A DNA stretch of 64,000 bases from Lonicera japonica (GCA_021464415.1 CM038465.1:82246919-82310918); one strand, 5' to 3'. Counted from the stretch's first letter, positions 47,142 through 59,369 are shown. Notes: a model not told the origin generated them from the letters alone. Numbers and translations are program-made.

Positions 47142-47531
47142 GGGAAAGGATCTTAAGTGGACCAACTTTTTGGTCCTTAAACGTGGACCGGTTATTTTGA
47201 GCGGGTAAATGGATGATTTTTTTGGTGAAACTTAGTGAAGACGATCTCCATGTTTAGCAGATCACTTCGGGCATTTTTCATCGAAAAATTCAATCGGGAA
47301 GAGGGTTAACTAAAAAATTGATATATATGTGCATTTTTAGCCGTTAAAATTTAAGATGTTTAGCTAACCCATTTTTCGGTTGAATTTTTTGATGAAAATT
47401 GGCGTATATGATCTACTAATCATGGAGATCATTTTCATCAAGTTTCATTAAAAATTTCATCCGTTTGCCCCCTCAAAATAATTAGTTCGCATTTAAGGAC
47501 CAAAAAAGAGGTCATCTTTAGATCTTTTTCC
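47142..47531. mobile_element. Foldback MITE, family 'F' copy 2
   Basis: The left arm GGGAAAGGATCTTAAG..TTTTTGGTCCTTAAA and the right arm (reverse complement) GGAAAAAGATCTAAAG..TTTTTGGTCCTTAAA pair over most of the element. Each arm carries the family core GATGAAACTTGG/GTGAAACTTAG and GATCTCCATG. Inserted in a TA-rich tract. Confidence 0.7.
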
Positions 47532-48171
47532 TATGAATATATATATAGATACAATTTGACTATATATTTACCATAAAAATATATAGAGATACAATTTTTT
47601 GGTGTAAATATATATTATATGGTAACAATGTTTGTTTAACAATTTTTGCAAATTGAACAGATACAATAAATAATTTGTTTATATGATTACTATACAAATT
47701 ATATGCAAACAAAGTTTTGAAAATCTATACAAATACAAATTTGTTTTGTTTGAGTGTAGAATATACTATAAAAATATGTATAGATATAGTTTGAATTTTA
47801 AACTTGTAATGTAATAAATATGATAACATTACATGAAGTACGTGACCATTTCTATAAGATGTATAATTTGAATCAATCTAATTAATTTAGTAGAGATAAT
47901 AAAGCAACAATTGTAGTTTCCTTATATCAAATTCAAAATTCATAAATCCCATTTAGAAAACATAAATCCTTAAATTAAGTAAACACCGCAACTTTCTAAA
48001 AATCAAAACAGGAACATAATGGTTATTGTTACGTGATTTTTCATCCTGAAAATGTTTAATTAATGGCAACCTATGGTCAACAAATCAAATTACAGAGGTG
48101 TCCTTAATTTTCAAAAGTAGGTGGTCCTAATCACTAATGTGTTTCAAAACTAGGGGTTAAATCCTAACTTG

Positions 48172-48432
48172 TAGTTGATTCTTTTGAGGGGAAACAAAAA
48201 TATGAATTTTTTGATGAAACTTGGCGGAGTTGATCTCCATGACTATTAGATCATCTCCACCAAATTTTATCAAAAATTCAACTGGGAAGTTAACTAAAAA
48301 TTTGATATATATATATATATATATCGAGTAAATTTTTTGATGAAATTTGGCGGAGAAGATCTAATAGTTATGGAGATTATCTCCACCAAGTTTCATTAAG
48401 AAATCCATATTTTTGTGCCCTCAAAAGGACTA
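48172..48432. mobile_element. Foldback MITE, family 'F' copy 3
   Basis: Left arm TTCTTTTGAGGGGAAACAAA then TTTTTTGATGAAACTTGGCG and TGATCTCCATGACTATTAGA. The right arm is its reverse complement (GGCGGAGAAGATCTAATAGT, ATGGAGATTATCTCCACCAA, GTGCCCTCAAAAGGACTA), with a TA microsatellite in the loop. Ends are approximate. Intergenic AT-rich DNA with no feature lies between this and copy 2. Confidence 0.65.
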
Positions 48433-48974
48433 GCATGTCCGTATATATTAGTCTTTAAACTTGGTCTTTACTTGAAATTTTCCTCATTATATATGTGTGT
48501 ATGTTGCAATGTATATATGCCATCATTATTGTCAATATATTGTGATTCTAGAGCCCCATACTTAAACTAGGTTCGATTCGCAAAAATCTTATTTCTCTAC
48601 CTCCACTCTGTGATTGATCATTAAGTGTATCGATATATTCATGTATATATTATAAAAAAAAATCACTCTTGGCAACACCACAGTGCGCATGTCCACATTT
48701 GTGAAATACTGCATGTATATATACTTCCTCTGCCTTCATGTTTAATTTACCCCAAATAAACATTCGGTCGCTTGGACCGTTTAATAATGCGGTGGTCCCA
48801 AAAAAATTGCTTATTTTTAACCAAGATTGATTTTTGAGAAAGTGCATGGCCAACCTTAGACTCCGCCAACTTTCACGTCCAACCTCAAACCGGCCTATAC
48901 ACAAATCACCCACACAATTTCTACCTTAACGTGCCTATATTAACTCCACCATTGTCTAAACCTATTTCCTCGAT

Positions 48975-49086
48975 CACCTCCTCCATATATATTGCAATCT
49001 TAATTCTCTTAAACCCAGAGAGTTAATTAATGATTTCGAAGATTCACAAAACCCAGAGAATTAATTGTTGCTACATTAATATTTGA
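48975..49086 (+). promoter_or_regulatory. Core promoter and leader of the AGP gene, with a short uORF
   Basis: A TATA-like CCATATATATTGC lies at about 48983-48995, some 110 bp before the AGP start. In the likely leader an upstream ATG (49030) opens 18 codons ending at TGA 49084-49086, 19 bp before the AGP ATG. The leader also holds an imperfect duplication (ACCCAGAGAGTTAATTAATG and ACCCAGAGAATTAATTG). If the transcript starts about 30 bp after the TATA box, the uORF would be included. Confidence 0.4.
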
Positions 49087-49105
49087 AGCATAATTTGCAC
49101 AAAAA

Positions 49106-49390
49106 ATGGCACGCCAAATTGTCATTGTTGCTCTCGTTTTCTTTGCTATTGTTGGGATGGCTTATGCCGCTTCTACTGCTGAGGCCCCAAAGGCCTCAGC
49201 AGCTGCGGGACCTGGAGCAGATACCATTGGAACTATTGGTGGGAGTAGTGATGCAGCACCCATTGGTGGACCTGTTCCCGATGGCGCTTTTGCCACTACC
49301 TCAGCACCATCTCCTAGCAATAGTGCAGCCCTTGAGATCTCTGCCATTTTGGGTATTGCCGCCACTGCAGTTGCCGCTTTCTTTCACTAG
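49106..49390 (+). CDS. Small GPI-anchored arabinogalactan protein, BCP1-like
   Basis: One exon, 94 aa. Residues 1-21 are a signal peptide (MARQ, then hydrophobic VIVALVFFAIVGMAYA, cut before AS). The mature part is rich in Ala, Gly, Pro, Ser and Thr with AP, GP, VP and SP pairs (EAPKASAAAGP, APIGGPVP, APSPS), the sites where proline is hydroxylated and arabinogalactan attached. The C-terminal LEISAILGIAATAVAAFFH is a GPI-attachment signal, cleaved probably in the Ser/Asn/Ala stretch before it. The block DTIGTIGGSS..APIGGPVPDGAF resembles the pollen/anther protein BCP1 and related short AGPs. The product is expected on the outer face of the plasma membrane and in the wall. Alanine codons in the mature part make the opposite strand and the +1 frame look open too; those are shadows. 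Male expression is inferred only from the family resemblance. Confidence 0.85.
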   Translation: MARQIVIVALVFFAIVGMAYAASTAEAPKASAAAGPGADTIGTIGGSSDAAPIGGPVPDGAFATTSAPSPSNSAALEISAILGIAATAVAAFFH

Positions 49391-49677
49391 CTAGATTAGA
49401 AACAATGATTCAATTATCAATTTTTAAAGCTTGAGAAATGCAATGATCATGATGGGATGATATTTTGAGCACAACTCACTGTAATCCATCCGTATTTTGA
49501 CCTCTTTCAGGCTTCTTATAACATAATGTACTTTATGATTGAATTATTGTAATCCATATTTATATATATATATATATATATAAGCTTTGCATTTTATGTT
49601 TTTATACTTACTTATGAAATAGGGGACTAATATATTAAGCATGAATAAGAAGAGATTAAGAAAAAGATAATGGTAGG

Positions 49678-49965
49678 CAGGGCCGGACCTGAGAATTCAG
49701 GGGCCTAAAGCAAAATTTATCAATGAGGCCATCTGTCTTCAAATTTTTAGGTTTTTTTTTTTCTAAACATTCAAATTCAAAGAAGATAAATAAAATAAAA
49801 TAAATCTATATAAATTATCACTACTTACTTTTTGATCAATGATAACATATAAGGTTTTTTGATCAATTAAATTCTCCAACTTCAAACTTTAAAAAATTAT
49901 GGGGCTCTAAAAAATTTGGGGCCTGAGGCAAGAGCTTGTTGCAGCTCACCTCAGGTTCGGCTATG
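49678..49965. mobile_element. hAT-type MITE, 288 bp
   Basis: Left end CAGGGCCGGACCTGAGAATT, right end (reverse complement) CATAGCCGAACCTGAGGTG. The 8-bp duplication is ATGGTAGG (49670-49677) and ATAGTAGG (49966-49973), one mismatch. The interior is AT-rich and non-coding with GGGGCCT near each end. It sits 290 bp downstream of the AGP stop. Confidence 0.82.
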
Positions 49966-50254
49966 ATAGTAGGGGATGTATATCCATTGAGGGGCCTCGT
50001 GGTCCGCGGGCCTTGGTAATTGGTTAAGTTGTTGAGTGGCCGCGCACTTATTGGAATGATTCGAGCCTCTCCCTCTCCATCTCCATTTCATGCTCCACCT
50101 GTATAGTTTGGTCAGTGGCGGATCCGAGAATTTCAGGGGGGGAGAAAAATTCAAAACGCACAAAAGTATATTTAAAGTCATAAAATTTTAACGCAAATAT
50201 AATAATATTAATTATATTATGCAATTAATCAAGAAATACAATTAATATTATGAA

Positions 50255-50458
50255 TTTTTTGAGCTACCTGCTATTATTAATATGAAACTCAAGATACCCT
50301 CTATTTTATTAATCTCTTGAGTTACCTCAAGTTTTGTAACATTTTTAATGAAATGAAGCAACAGCAACAGTGAAAATATGGGATAACTCAAAACATCAGT
50401 AAAATATGAGATATTTTGAGTTTCATATTAATAATAGAAGTAACTCAAAAAATTAATT
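50255..50458. mobile_element. Inverted-repeat element between direct repeats
   Basis: Arms of about 40 bp: left AATTTTTTGAGCTACCTGCT..ATTAATATGAAACTCAAGAT, right the reverse complement (ATTTTGAGTTTCATATTAAT..AACTCAAAAAATT). It is bordered on each side by a similar direct repeat of about 40 bp (ATTATGCAATTAATCAAGAA and ATTATACAAGTAATTAAGAA), as if the host sequence was duplicated around it. A CAGTGGCGGATCC hAT-like terminus just upstream at 50113 has no partner I could find. Confidence 0.5.
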
Positions 50459-50917
50459 CCTTAATATTATACAAGTAATTAAGAAATAAAATTATACCTA
50501 ATATTAAAAAGTAAATCTATGAAAGTAAATACCTTGGAATGGGAAATGGATAGTGGGAGATATGAAAGGTGACTGGACTCTTGACCGTGGGGTCTAGGGG
50601 TGGAGACGTGGGGCAGAGAGACGGACAATGGACGGCGGTTTGAAGAGGAAGAAAAGGACTAGAAGTGAAAAGAGAGAAACTGTGAGATAAAAAAAGAGAG
50701 ACGGGTCATTGGATGGGTTTGTAAGTTTGATAATTTTAAAAGTAAATTTTTTTAAATGATTTTTGGAGTTTTGTCTTTTACATTTAGGCGCCCTTAAATA
50801 TAAATTTATGCACATATATATATATTAATTTTTTTTTCTAAAAAATACCTTATTTGTAGTAAAAAAAAAATTATAAATCCAAGCGAGCTTGGTTGGTTGA
50901 TCTTCCCTACTTCTCTG

Positions 50918-51379
50918 TGTTAGCATTTATGGAATTGTAATTCCTTAAAGATCATTATCAAATCATTGTATATTCTATACTCAAAATCATAAATACATTA
51001 ACGGAAGCGTACCTTGATCCATTAGAAACTTTCTCTTGAATACTTGAATCCTGTTGTTGGTGAATTGGTGTTACTCTCACTTATCCCCTTTCACAAAATA
51101 TACCATACTTCATGTGTTCTATTTTTCATGATAAGGTTTTGTATATGCTCATACATCTATGATGGGAAAAGATGTAAAAAATATAGGGGTAGAGAGAGGA
51201 CCCAATTTCAAATTCAAAAGTTGTGTCTCTTCACCCATCAAAGAAACTAACCACTTTTAACCTCTTTTAACCAACTTGTAAATATTTGTATCTTAGTCCT
51301 TTAATGAGTCTTTAATTGTTATAAAATACATAACTAAAATTGTCATGTGGGCCACATAATTTATAATGAATATTTAACA
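50918..51379 (-). repeat. 3' LTR of the copia element
   Basis: 462 bp, starting TGTTAGCATTTATGGAATTG in plus orientation and ending TATTTAACA. Matched base by base to 57121-57582 with 13 differences by eye and no length change. Confidence 0.95.
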
Positions 51380-51390
51380 TTCTCCCACTT
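51380..51390 (-). other. Polypurine tract of the copia element
   Basis: On the element's strand AAGTGGGAGAA lies directly before the 3' LTR, where plus-strand DNA synthesis is primed. Confidence 0.8.
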
Positions 51391-51840
51391 GGCCCATATG
51401 ACATGATTTATATAGAGGAATGAGTTGTACTTTAACTGTTTAAAACTTTATAAGACTCAAAAAGTACCAATACATACGTGATCACAATATACAAATATTT
51501 AATTCCTTATCTTTTATTTGGTTATCTTCATAATACTATATTTAACAACTTACTATTGTGAGTCATAGCAGTTGTACATCAATAACACGACATAGTTCCT
51601 TCTATGTACTACGACATTAGCAACTTATTTAATATAGTTCATAAGTGAGGTAAATAGGCCAATTATTAATTGCCTATAAAAGGTCTAGCAATAATGTCTT
51701 TTATAAAGACTTCCTATTATCAATAATCCATAACACTTTATGTATATATTGATGGAAAAACAGGAAATATAACAGAAAAAACTTGTAATGAGATCTCATA
51801 AGCATCTTATAGAAATATCTTTAAAATATTTATACATACT

Positions 51841-53863
51841 TTATGTTTCACAAACAAGACCCATACTAGTAACATGATTCTTGTATGTCTTAGGCGGCAA
51901 TCCCTTCGTTAATGGATCGGCAATCATAAGTTGTGTGCTTATATGTTCTATAGATACCCTTTGTTTCTGAACTTATTATTTAACGGCAAAATACTTTAAC
52001 TCCATGTGTTTAGCACCATTTGAATACTTGTCGTTTTTAGAAAAGAAGACAGCTGCAGCATTATCACAATAAATTTTTAGCGGCTTGGCTATAGAGTCGA
52101 CGATTCCAAGTCCTGAAATAAAATTCCGCAGCCATAAACCCTGAATTGTGGCCTCAAAGCAAGCCACAAATTCTGCCTCCATGGTAGATGATGCTATAAT
52201 AGACTCTTTTGCACTTTTCCATGAAATTGCACCTCCCGCTAATAGGAAAACATTACCAAAAGTAGATTTTCTACTATCAGGACATCTTGCAAAATCTGAG
52301 TCTGAATATCTTTCCACCTCTAAATTATCATCCCTCTTAAACGTAAGCATGTAGTTTTTTGTTCCTTGCAAGTACCTCATCACTTTCTTTGCAGCCTTCC
52401 AATGTTCAAGGCCAGGATTACTTTGGTATCGACCCAAAACACCAACTGCAAAACTAATATCTGGTCTGGTACAAGTCTGGGCATACATAAGACTTCCCAC
52501 AACCGAAGCATATGGAATTCCTTCCATTTTCTTACATTCCCAATCATTCTTAGGACATTGCATAAGACTGAACTTGTCACCTTTTTGAATAGGTGCATCA
52601 CTAGCTGAACAATTTTCCATACCGAATCTCTCGAGAACTCTTTTGATATAAGCTTTTTGAGACAATCCTAAAATCCCTCGTTGACGATCACGAGTGATTT
52701 CAATTCCAATCACATAGGCTGCCTCACCCATATCTTTCATTTCAAAGTTCTTAGAAAGAAACTTCTTGGTTTCGTGCAATAAACCAAGATCGCTACTAGC
52801 AAGTAAAATATCATCAACATACAGAATCAAAAATATAAACTTGCTCCCACTGACCTTCAGATATATACAACGGTCAACCGTGTTTTCCTTAAATCCAAAA
52901 GAAACAACAGTATCATTGAACTTAATATACCATTGGCGGGAAGCTTGTTTAAGACCATATATTGATTTCTTAAGCTTGTAAACCATATGTTCCTTTCCTT
53001 TTATAGAGAATCCTTCAGGTTGGTCCATATAAACATCCTCCTCTAAATTTCCATTAAGAAAAACAATTTTCACATCCATTTGATATAACTCTAAATTGAA
53101 ATGAGCTACTAATGCCATAATAATTCTAAAAGAGTCTTTTTTCGACACAGGCGAGAAAGTCTCTTTATAATCAATGCCTTCCTTTTGAGTAAAACCTTTG
53201 GCCACAAGTCTGGCTTTATATCGTTCTATGTTGCCTTTGCTATCACGTTTGGTCTTAAAGACCCATTTGCATCCAACTTTCTTATATCCTTTAGGCAACT
53301 CGACGATATCCCAAACTCTATTTTGGTTAATTGATTTCAACTCTTCATTCATAGCATCAATCCACTTACTAGAATTATTACATTTTATGGCTTGTGCGTA
53401 AGAAACCGGATCATTATTTATCCCTATATCAAAATCAGATTCTTGTAAATAAACCACATAATCATCCGAAATAGCAGATCTCCTTTCTCTTCGAGATCGT
53501 CTAATCGGTAATTCTTGTGGCTCTTCTACTATCGGTTCATTAATAACAATTTCGTTATTGAGTGGTTGAATATCCTGTTGTTGTTCATTATTGTTAGATT
53601 CGTTAATAACAACAGGAACAACAACTTGTTTAGAAGGTAAAGGTAAATGGACATTTACCTTATTTTCTTCAAAAACAACTTTTCGAGATTCAACACTCCC
53701 ACTAATGTCACCATTTTCAATGAATCTGGCATTACCGGTTTCTACAATTCTCGTACTATGATTAGGACAATAAAACTTATACCCTTTGGATTTTTTCGGG
53801 TAACCAATGAAGTAACCACTTATCGTTCTAAAATCCAATTTCTTTTTATGTGGATTATAAATC
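51841..53863 (-). pseudogene. copia pol, reverse transcriptase and RNase H part
   Basis: A 620-codon frame (53838-51976) holds the RT: KWVFKTKRDSKGNIERYKARLVAKG, the first catalytic block MDVKIVFLNG (usually MDVKTAFLNG), the YVDD box in LYVDDILLA, then the copia connection (SLMYAQTCTRPDISFAVGVL) and RNase H with SDSDFA, SSTMEAEF and YCDNAAA. Two consecutive TAA codons at 51973-51978 stop it inside RNase H; the same frame stays open after them to 51841, so these are point lesions. The 5' side is separated from integrase by a frameshift in a run of five C (plus strand) at 53882-53886. Confidence 0.93.
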
Positions 53864-55240
53864 CTAACTTCCGCTGGACATCCCCCAAATGTGGAGATGC
53901 CTTAAACTAGGTTTCCTTCCAGTCCATAACTCAAAAGGAGTTTTTAGAACTGCCTTACTAGGAACCCGGTTTAATACGTACATAACGGTTTTTAGGGCTT
54001 CATTCCACAAAGATTCAGGTACTGTGGAGTTACTTAACATACTCATAACCATTTCAATTAAAGTACGATTTTGCCTTTCAGCAACACCATTCTGCTGTGG
54101 CGTTCCTGGCATAGTGTATTGTGCACAAATGCCACGCTTTTCTAGAAATTTAGCAAAAGGTCCTGGACATTGACCGGACTCGTCATACTTTCCATAATAT
54201 TCACCACCTCGATCAGATCTTATAATTTTCACCTTTTTGTCTAATTGCCTTTCTACCTCAGTAATGTACACTTCAAGAGTGTCCAATGCTTGAGATTTTT
54301 CATTTAATAAATAGACATAACCATAACGTGAAAAGTCATCTATAAAGGTGATGAAATATTTTTGTCCACCGAAACATGAAATGGGAAAAGGCCCACAAAT
54401 ATCCGTGTGGATAATTTCAAGAAGCTCGGAACTTCTTGTAGCACCTTTCTTAGTGTGTTTAGTTTGTTTTCCTTTAATACAATCTATACACACTCTGAGA
54501 TCAGTAAAATCTAGATTTGGCAAAATTCCATCTTTTACTAATCTCTGTAATATTTCTTTGGAGATGTGCCCCAATCTTTTGTGCCACAAAAATGAGGAAT
54601 TCTCATTAATTAAACTACGCTTTGTTCCAATACTTGAATGCAGAGTCATAAGAGTTTCGGCAAATGAATCATCAAGTTTCAGTTTATACAATCCATCACA
54701 TAACACGCCGGAACCAATAAAACGTGTATTTTGAAACAAACTAAAATATTTATTACCAAACTTAAAATAATATCCATCACAATCAAGTTTAGACAATGAA
54801 ATTAAATTTTTAGAGACTGAAGGTACATAAAAAATCTGTGGCAAATCTAAATAACATCCTGTGTCTAAACGTAAACGATAAGTTCCAATAGCTTTAACCG
54901 GAACCTTGGCCCGATTCCCCATGTAGACATAATGCTCATTTGGCCTTGCCATGGTTTGGGTCGAAAGGAATCCCTGCATTGTATTTGAAACATGAGTGGT
55001 AGCACCAGAATCAATCCACCAAGTATTAGAAGGAGCTTCAGTGAGATTTGATTCAAAACATACATAAGCTAAATGCTTACCTTTCTTTTCAAACCATGTC
55101 TTACGTTTACGACAATCATTCTGAAAATGCCCAGATTTCTTACAAAAGTAGCATTTTCTTTCATTGCCATGTTCTTTCTTTTGAACCTTAACAGAAGTTG
55201 AAGGTTCATCCTCACTTAGTGTAAACTTTTGTTTCTTTCA
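53864..55240 (-). pseudogene. copia zinc knuckle, protease and integrase part
   Basis: Reading leftwards from about 55200: a CCHC zinc knuckle ([14 protein letters not shown]), the aspartic protease site [10 protein letters not shown] near 55010, then integrase with the HHCC finger (H..LGH..C..C in HKRLGHIS and CIDC), D in HTDICGPF, D in [10 protein letters not shown] and E in [11 protein letters not shown]. The frame runs without a stop from about 55237 to 53864, where the homopolymer frameshift throws it out of register. A TGA at 55238-55240 separates it from gag. Confidence 0.93.
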
Positions 55241-55790
55241 TTTTCCATGCTTCTTTCCTTTCTTTTCGGCTTCCTTAGTCATGAGATTAAAATAATGCTT
55301 TCCTTGTTGTTTAAGTCTATCTTCCTCTTGAACGACCATGCTAGCCAATTCATCCACATTCCATTTCTCTTTAATGGTATTATATTGGATTTCGAATGGC
55401 CCTTACTGAGGAGGTAGAGAGTTCAAAATAAACTGAACAAGGAGAGATTCTTCAACTTTCATTCCCAAGCTTTTAAGTTTAGCCAAAAGATTCGTCATTT
55501 TGAGGATATGTTCATTCATTCCTCGAGTCCCATCATATGACATAGTGGTCAATTTAGCCATTAATGTCCTAGCAAGTGATTTGTCAGCACTACGAAAACT
55601 ACTTTCCACATTTTTCATAAATTCCTTAGCAGTTTGTGCTTCGGGAAGTGAAGTCTTAATATTGTTTGCAACTGTCATTCACATGAACATCATGCTGAGC
55701 CTGTTCGATCTATTCCATTTATCATTTAAATTAATTTCATCCACACTGCTTGATTCAGTAATGGCAGCGGGCTTTTTCTGTTAGAAGTGC
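55241..55790 (-). pseudogene. copia gag, broken
   Basis: The best piece is 55678-55403 with KEFMKNVESSFRSADKSLA, LTTMSYDGTRGMNEHILKM and VEESLLVQFILNSLPPQ, a UBN2-type copia gag. It is bounded by in-frame stops: TGA at 55679-55681 and TAA at 55403-55405; the next stop in frame is TGA at 55238-55240. Codons upstream to about 55780 stay readable in the same frame. Confidence 0.85.
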
Positions 55791-57106
55791 CAAGTCCAAA
55801 TCCAATACACCTAAGTGGAATTGGACCTGTTCACACCAGTCAGAAAAATTAATTCCATTAAAGACCGGAACAGACGAAGCATGTGAATGCACTGAAACAG
55901 GAATAGGGACTGCGATAAAATAAAATTAATTTAATGCTTTGAATAATGAAAACATATAAATAAATAAATAATACAAGAGAAACAAATACAATTATGATTC
56001 TGTCTTTGGACAGAAATCACAATCTATTTAATTGTTCACTTATTTCTTTTTCATAAGTAATAAGGCTAGTCTCTTTTATATTTTTCCATTAAGTAGGCAT
56101 GTTTCCTTTGGGAATTTAATACCCACTTAATTAAAAAAAATAACATTCAAACTACCTTATTTCAATTTCTTAATCACTTAATAATAATATACCTTTGGGT
56201 CTATTATTTCAAAAGTTAAGAAATTGCGTTTTATATTATCATTGTCTCAATGCAAAACAATATACAAAAGTAATCATTTTATTGTTGGGTCACTTTGGTG
56301 ACTACCAAACATTCTTAAAATTTTAATTTTGTTTGAGACTAATGCCCTTATATATATATATATATATTCAATACATGCTTATATCACATAGTAATAAACA
56401 AATAGTGTGTTACATGCGTATGTATTCAAAATACAATTAACTTTTGCCTTATCATTATACATTCATATAAATAAATAAATAAATAGATAAATTAAATGTA
56501 AGCACATAATAAATATAGTAAAATTAATATGCAGGAAGATGAATTCATAATATCATGTAAATACGGACAAATTTAAGTCATTTAAATTCACCCATTAATC
56601 TATTATTTTATAATCTTCTTCCAGTAGCAATCATCATTTAATATCTATTCATCCAATTTCTTAAATAACATGACAGTGGAATCGGTTCCACATGGAAATA
56701 AAAAAAATAAAAAATGGATGGGCATTAGAATTACAGTGCACATACGTTTGGTTGAAAAGGCAACTAAGTAATTTTTAAACTTAAACAAACAAGTCAAAGT
56801 TTTATTATTATAATAAACAAACAATTTAACAATCTGGCAACTTTTATGATTGTTACTATTTCATGCCATCATCATAAGCATTATTTACCATAAGGCCAAG
56901 ATTTCATTGTAATATATTTACTAATATGGATACATCGTAGTAAAGACGTAAAGCAGTGAAAGCAACCGCGCAGTATCAATTGATAATGGCAGAATACTAC
57001 TTGAATTTCAACAAAATCAATTTTTCGTGAGTAAGCAAGTCGGCAATATAAATCCATATAATTAAAACAGTGCATTTAATATAAACATACAATGATTCAT
57101 AATCTG

Positions 57107-57118
57107 GCTCTGATACCA
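57107..57118 (-). other. Primer-binding site (initiator tRNA-Met)
   Basis: On the element's strand TGGTATCAGAGC begins two bases after the 5' LTR, the classical copia PBS complementary to the 3' end of initiator tRNA-Met. Confidence 0.95.
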
Positions 57119-57120
57119 CA

Positions 57121-57582
57121 TGTTAGCATTTATGGAATTGTAATTTCTTAAAGATCATTATCAAATCATTGTATATTCTATATTCAAAATCATAAATACA
57201 TTAACGAAAGCGTACCTTGATCCATTAGAAACTTTCTCTTGAATACTGGAATCCTCTTGTTGGTGAATTGGTGTTACTCTCACTTATCCCCTTTCACAAA
57301 ATATACCATACTTCATGTGTTCTATTTTTCATGATAAGGTTTTGTACATGCTCATACATTTATGATGGGAAAAGATGTAAAAAATATAGGGGTAGAGAGA
57401 GGACTCAATTTCAAATTCAAAAGTTGTGTCTCTTCACCTATTAAAGAAACTAACCACTTTTAACCTCTTTTAACCAACTTGTAAAGATTTGTATCTTAGT
57501 CCTTTAATGAGTCTTTAATTGTTATAAAGTACATAACTAAAATTGTCATGTGGGTCACATAATTTATAATGAATATTTAACA
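57121..57582 (-). repeat. 5' LTR of the copia element
   Basis: 462 bp, partner of 50918-51379. Followed on the right by the CTCTG target duplication at 57583-57587. Confidence 0.95.
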
Positions 57583-57587
57583 CTCTG

Positions 57588-58970
57588 TATATCTTCATCC
57601 CTTTCGATTCAATTATATAGAAGAAAACAAGATTAAAAAGAACAGGGGGGGAGGGGTTCTTAAAATCCCACAGCCATATTTTTAGGCAGAATACGAATTT
57701 AGCGTGTTCTTTAAAATATCACAAATTTTGCTCGAATTTGCAAGATTTTGTCGCAGGGATCGGATATATTGAATTATTGATTAAGTGGCCATATCAGAAT
57801 TAAATTTAAAATGAATCTTGGACAATTCCTTTTAATAAGGAAAATGCTTATCTAAAAGTTTGTAAGTTTATGATAAAACTTACAGATGAATTATGGCCAC
57901 ATATTTGATCAAATACTTTGACTGGACAAGCTTTCAATTTTTTTGATTTTGAACTTTTATCATATATTTATATTGTTAACATTTTAACCTCTAAAAATAG
58001 AAATGTCTCTTTAAACAATATTTTTATGACCCACTTTTACCTTATATTTATATTATTAATATTTTTAACCCCTAAAAGATAGAAGCATTCACTTTAAATA
58101 ATATTTAAGGAATTAATACTAATTATTTCATCTAGGCTCCGTTTGAAAATAACATGAAAAAAAATATAATTGATTTGTGTGAGGAGCATCATTAATGATA
58201 TGTCAATGCAATCATTGAGAATTGAAACTAGAAAAATTATATAAAGTAGTAACATAATTTATTTATTTTTAAAAACCTACATGATCTTAACATAAACAAA
58301 AATTAAAAAAATTAAAAAAACGAAATAAATTCCTGTATTTTTGTTGTAATATTTTAAATTAATAATCAAATATTTATATAATAGTGTCTAATTAATGGTT
58401 TAGTTTTAAATAAATCAAATTCATCTTTTGTAGGAGAAATAATTGATAAAAAGGAAGAGTCTGTAAAAGACGAAAATACTAAATACAGCGTTATTTTGAG
58501 TAGGTAGAATTTTTAAAATCTCGACCTTTGAACGGATTATGAAATATGCTAATCTATGAAATTTCACAAGATAACAACATTCCTGAATTATCTAAATCAC
58601 GTGATTTACCAAATCACGCCAAAAGAACATACCCTTAACATCTTTTAATAATTTTAATAATTTAATAACTTTAGTTTTAAAACCTCTCTATAGATATAAA
58701 AAAAATAAAAAAATTATATACATGAGCATATCCTATTTTTAATTAGTAATGGAGAAATTTAATTTAACTTTAATACAAATGTCAGATGGATGAATTTGTG
58801 TAAAAAACAAAATAGAGTCTTAATTTTGTAATTATGAATTTAATAATAGTAGATTTTTATTTCAAAACTAAATATAGAATTTAAGTAAAAGTAGATATCT
58901 TTCTCAAAGTTGTTGTTTAAAATTGTTTGTAAGTTTAAAAACTTACAGCGTCTTTCCTACTAGCAAGGTC
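57588..58970. other. Intergenic, nothing recognised
   Basis: AT-rich DNA. A G-run (about 57645-57655) and scattered A/T runs only. No supported exon. Confidence 0.4.
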
Positions 58971-59369
58971 TAATTATTAATGACGTTGAAATTTTTTATC
59001 AATAGGCCGAGCTTTAATTAAATAGATCACACCGAGCTTATAAACATCCACCTGAAGCGAATAAATTCTTCACACAACATTTCGACAAAACGAAACAGCA
59101 ATCAACACAACATATATGAAAGAAAAGCATGCATTTAATAAAAAAATCCATTACAAAAAGATAAAAAGAAAAAAAAAAAGACAGGCTTTCTTCAAAAATT
59201 CATTCGGTGTCAAGAGCCTTAATGGTTCAATTTTGATGACTTTCATGACTTTCTCGAGTTGTTTATTAATTTTGTCGAAACTTTCTTCAAGAAAGCCTCA
59301 TGCGTTTGAAAGAAACAAATCGTTCTTTCAAACGAAGAAATCGACCGGTAAGACGGCCATAGTTCTTCT

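Larger units (their letters stand above)
50918..57582 (-). mobile_element. Ty1/copia LTR retrotransposon, complete but decayed, 6665 bp
   Basis: Two 462-bp LTRs (50918-51379 and 57121-57582) start TGTTAGC and end TTTAACA, with CTCTG duplicated at the flanks (50913-50917 and 57583-57587). Read on the minus strand, the order is 5' LTR, PBS complementary to initiator tRNA-Met, gag, protease, integrase, RT, RNase H, polypurine tract, 3' LTR. Integrase before RT is the copia order. I counted 13 substitutions between the LTRs (about 97 percent identity), so the insertion is not very recent. Several stops and a frameshift have killed the polyprotein. LTRs, PBS and PPT are intact, so in principle it could be mobilised by a related active copy. 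Confidence 0.95.

Noticed and set aside
49083..49394. Second plus-strand frame and the minus-strand frame over the AGP gene
   Set aside because: They mirror the Ala/Gly/Pro-rich AGP codons. Only the 49106 frame gives a signal peptide, AGP core and GPI tail.
50113..50130. hAT terminus CAGTGGCGGATCC
   Set aside because: I could not find the opposite end or a target duplication, so no element was drawn.
52148..55784. Plus-strand open frames across the copia element
   Set aside because: All are antisense shadows of gag-pol. The minus-strand motifs, PBS and PPT fix the orientation.
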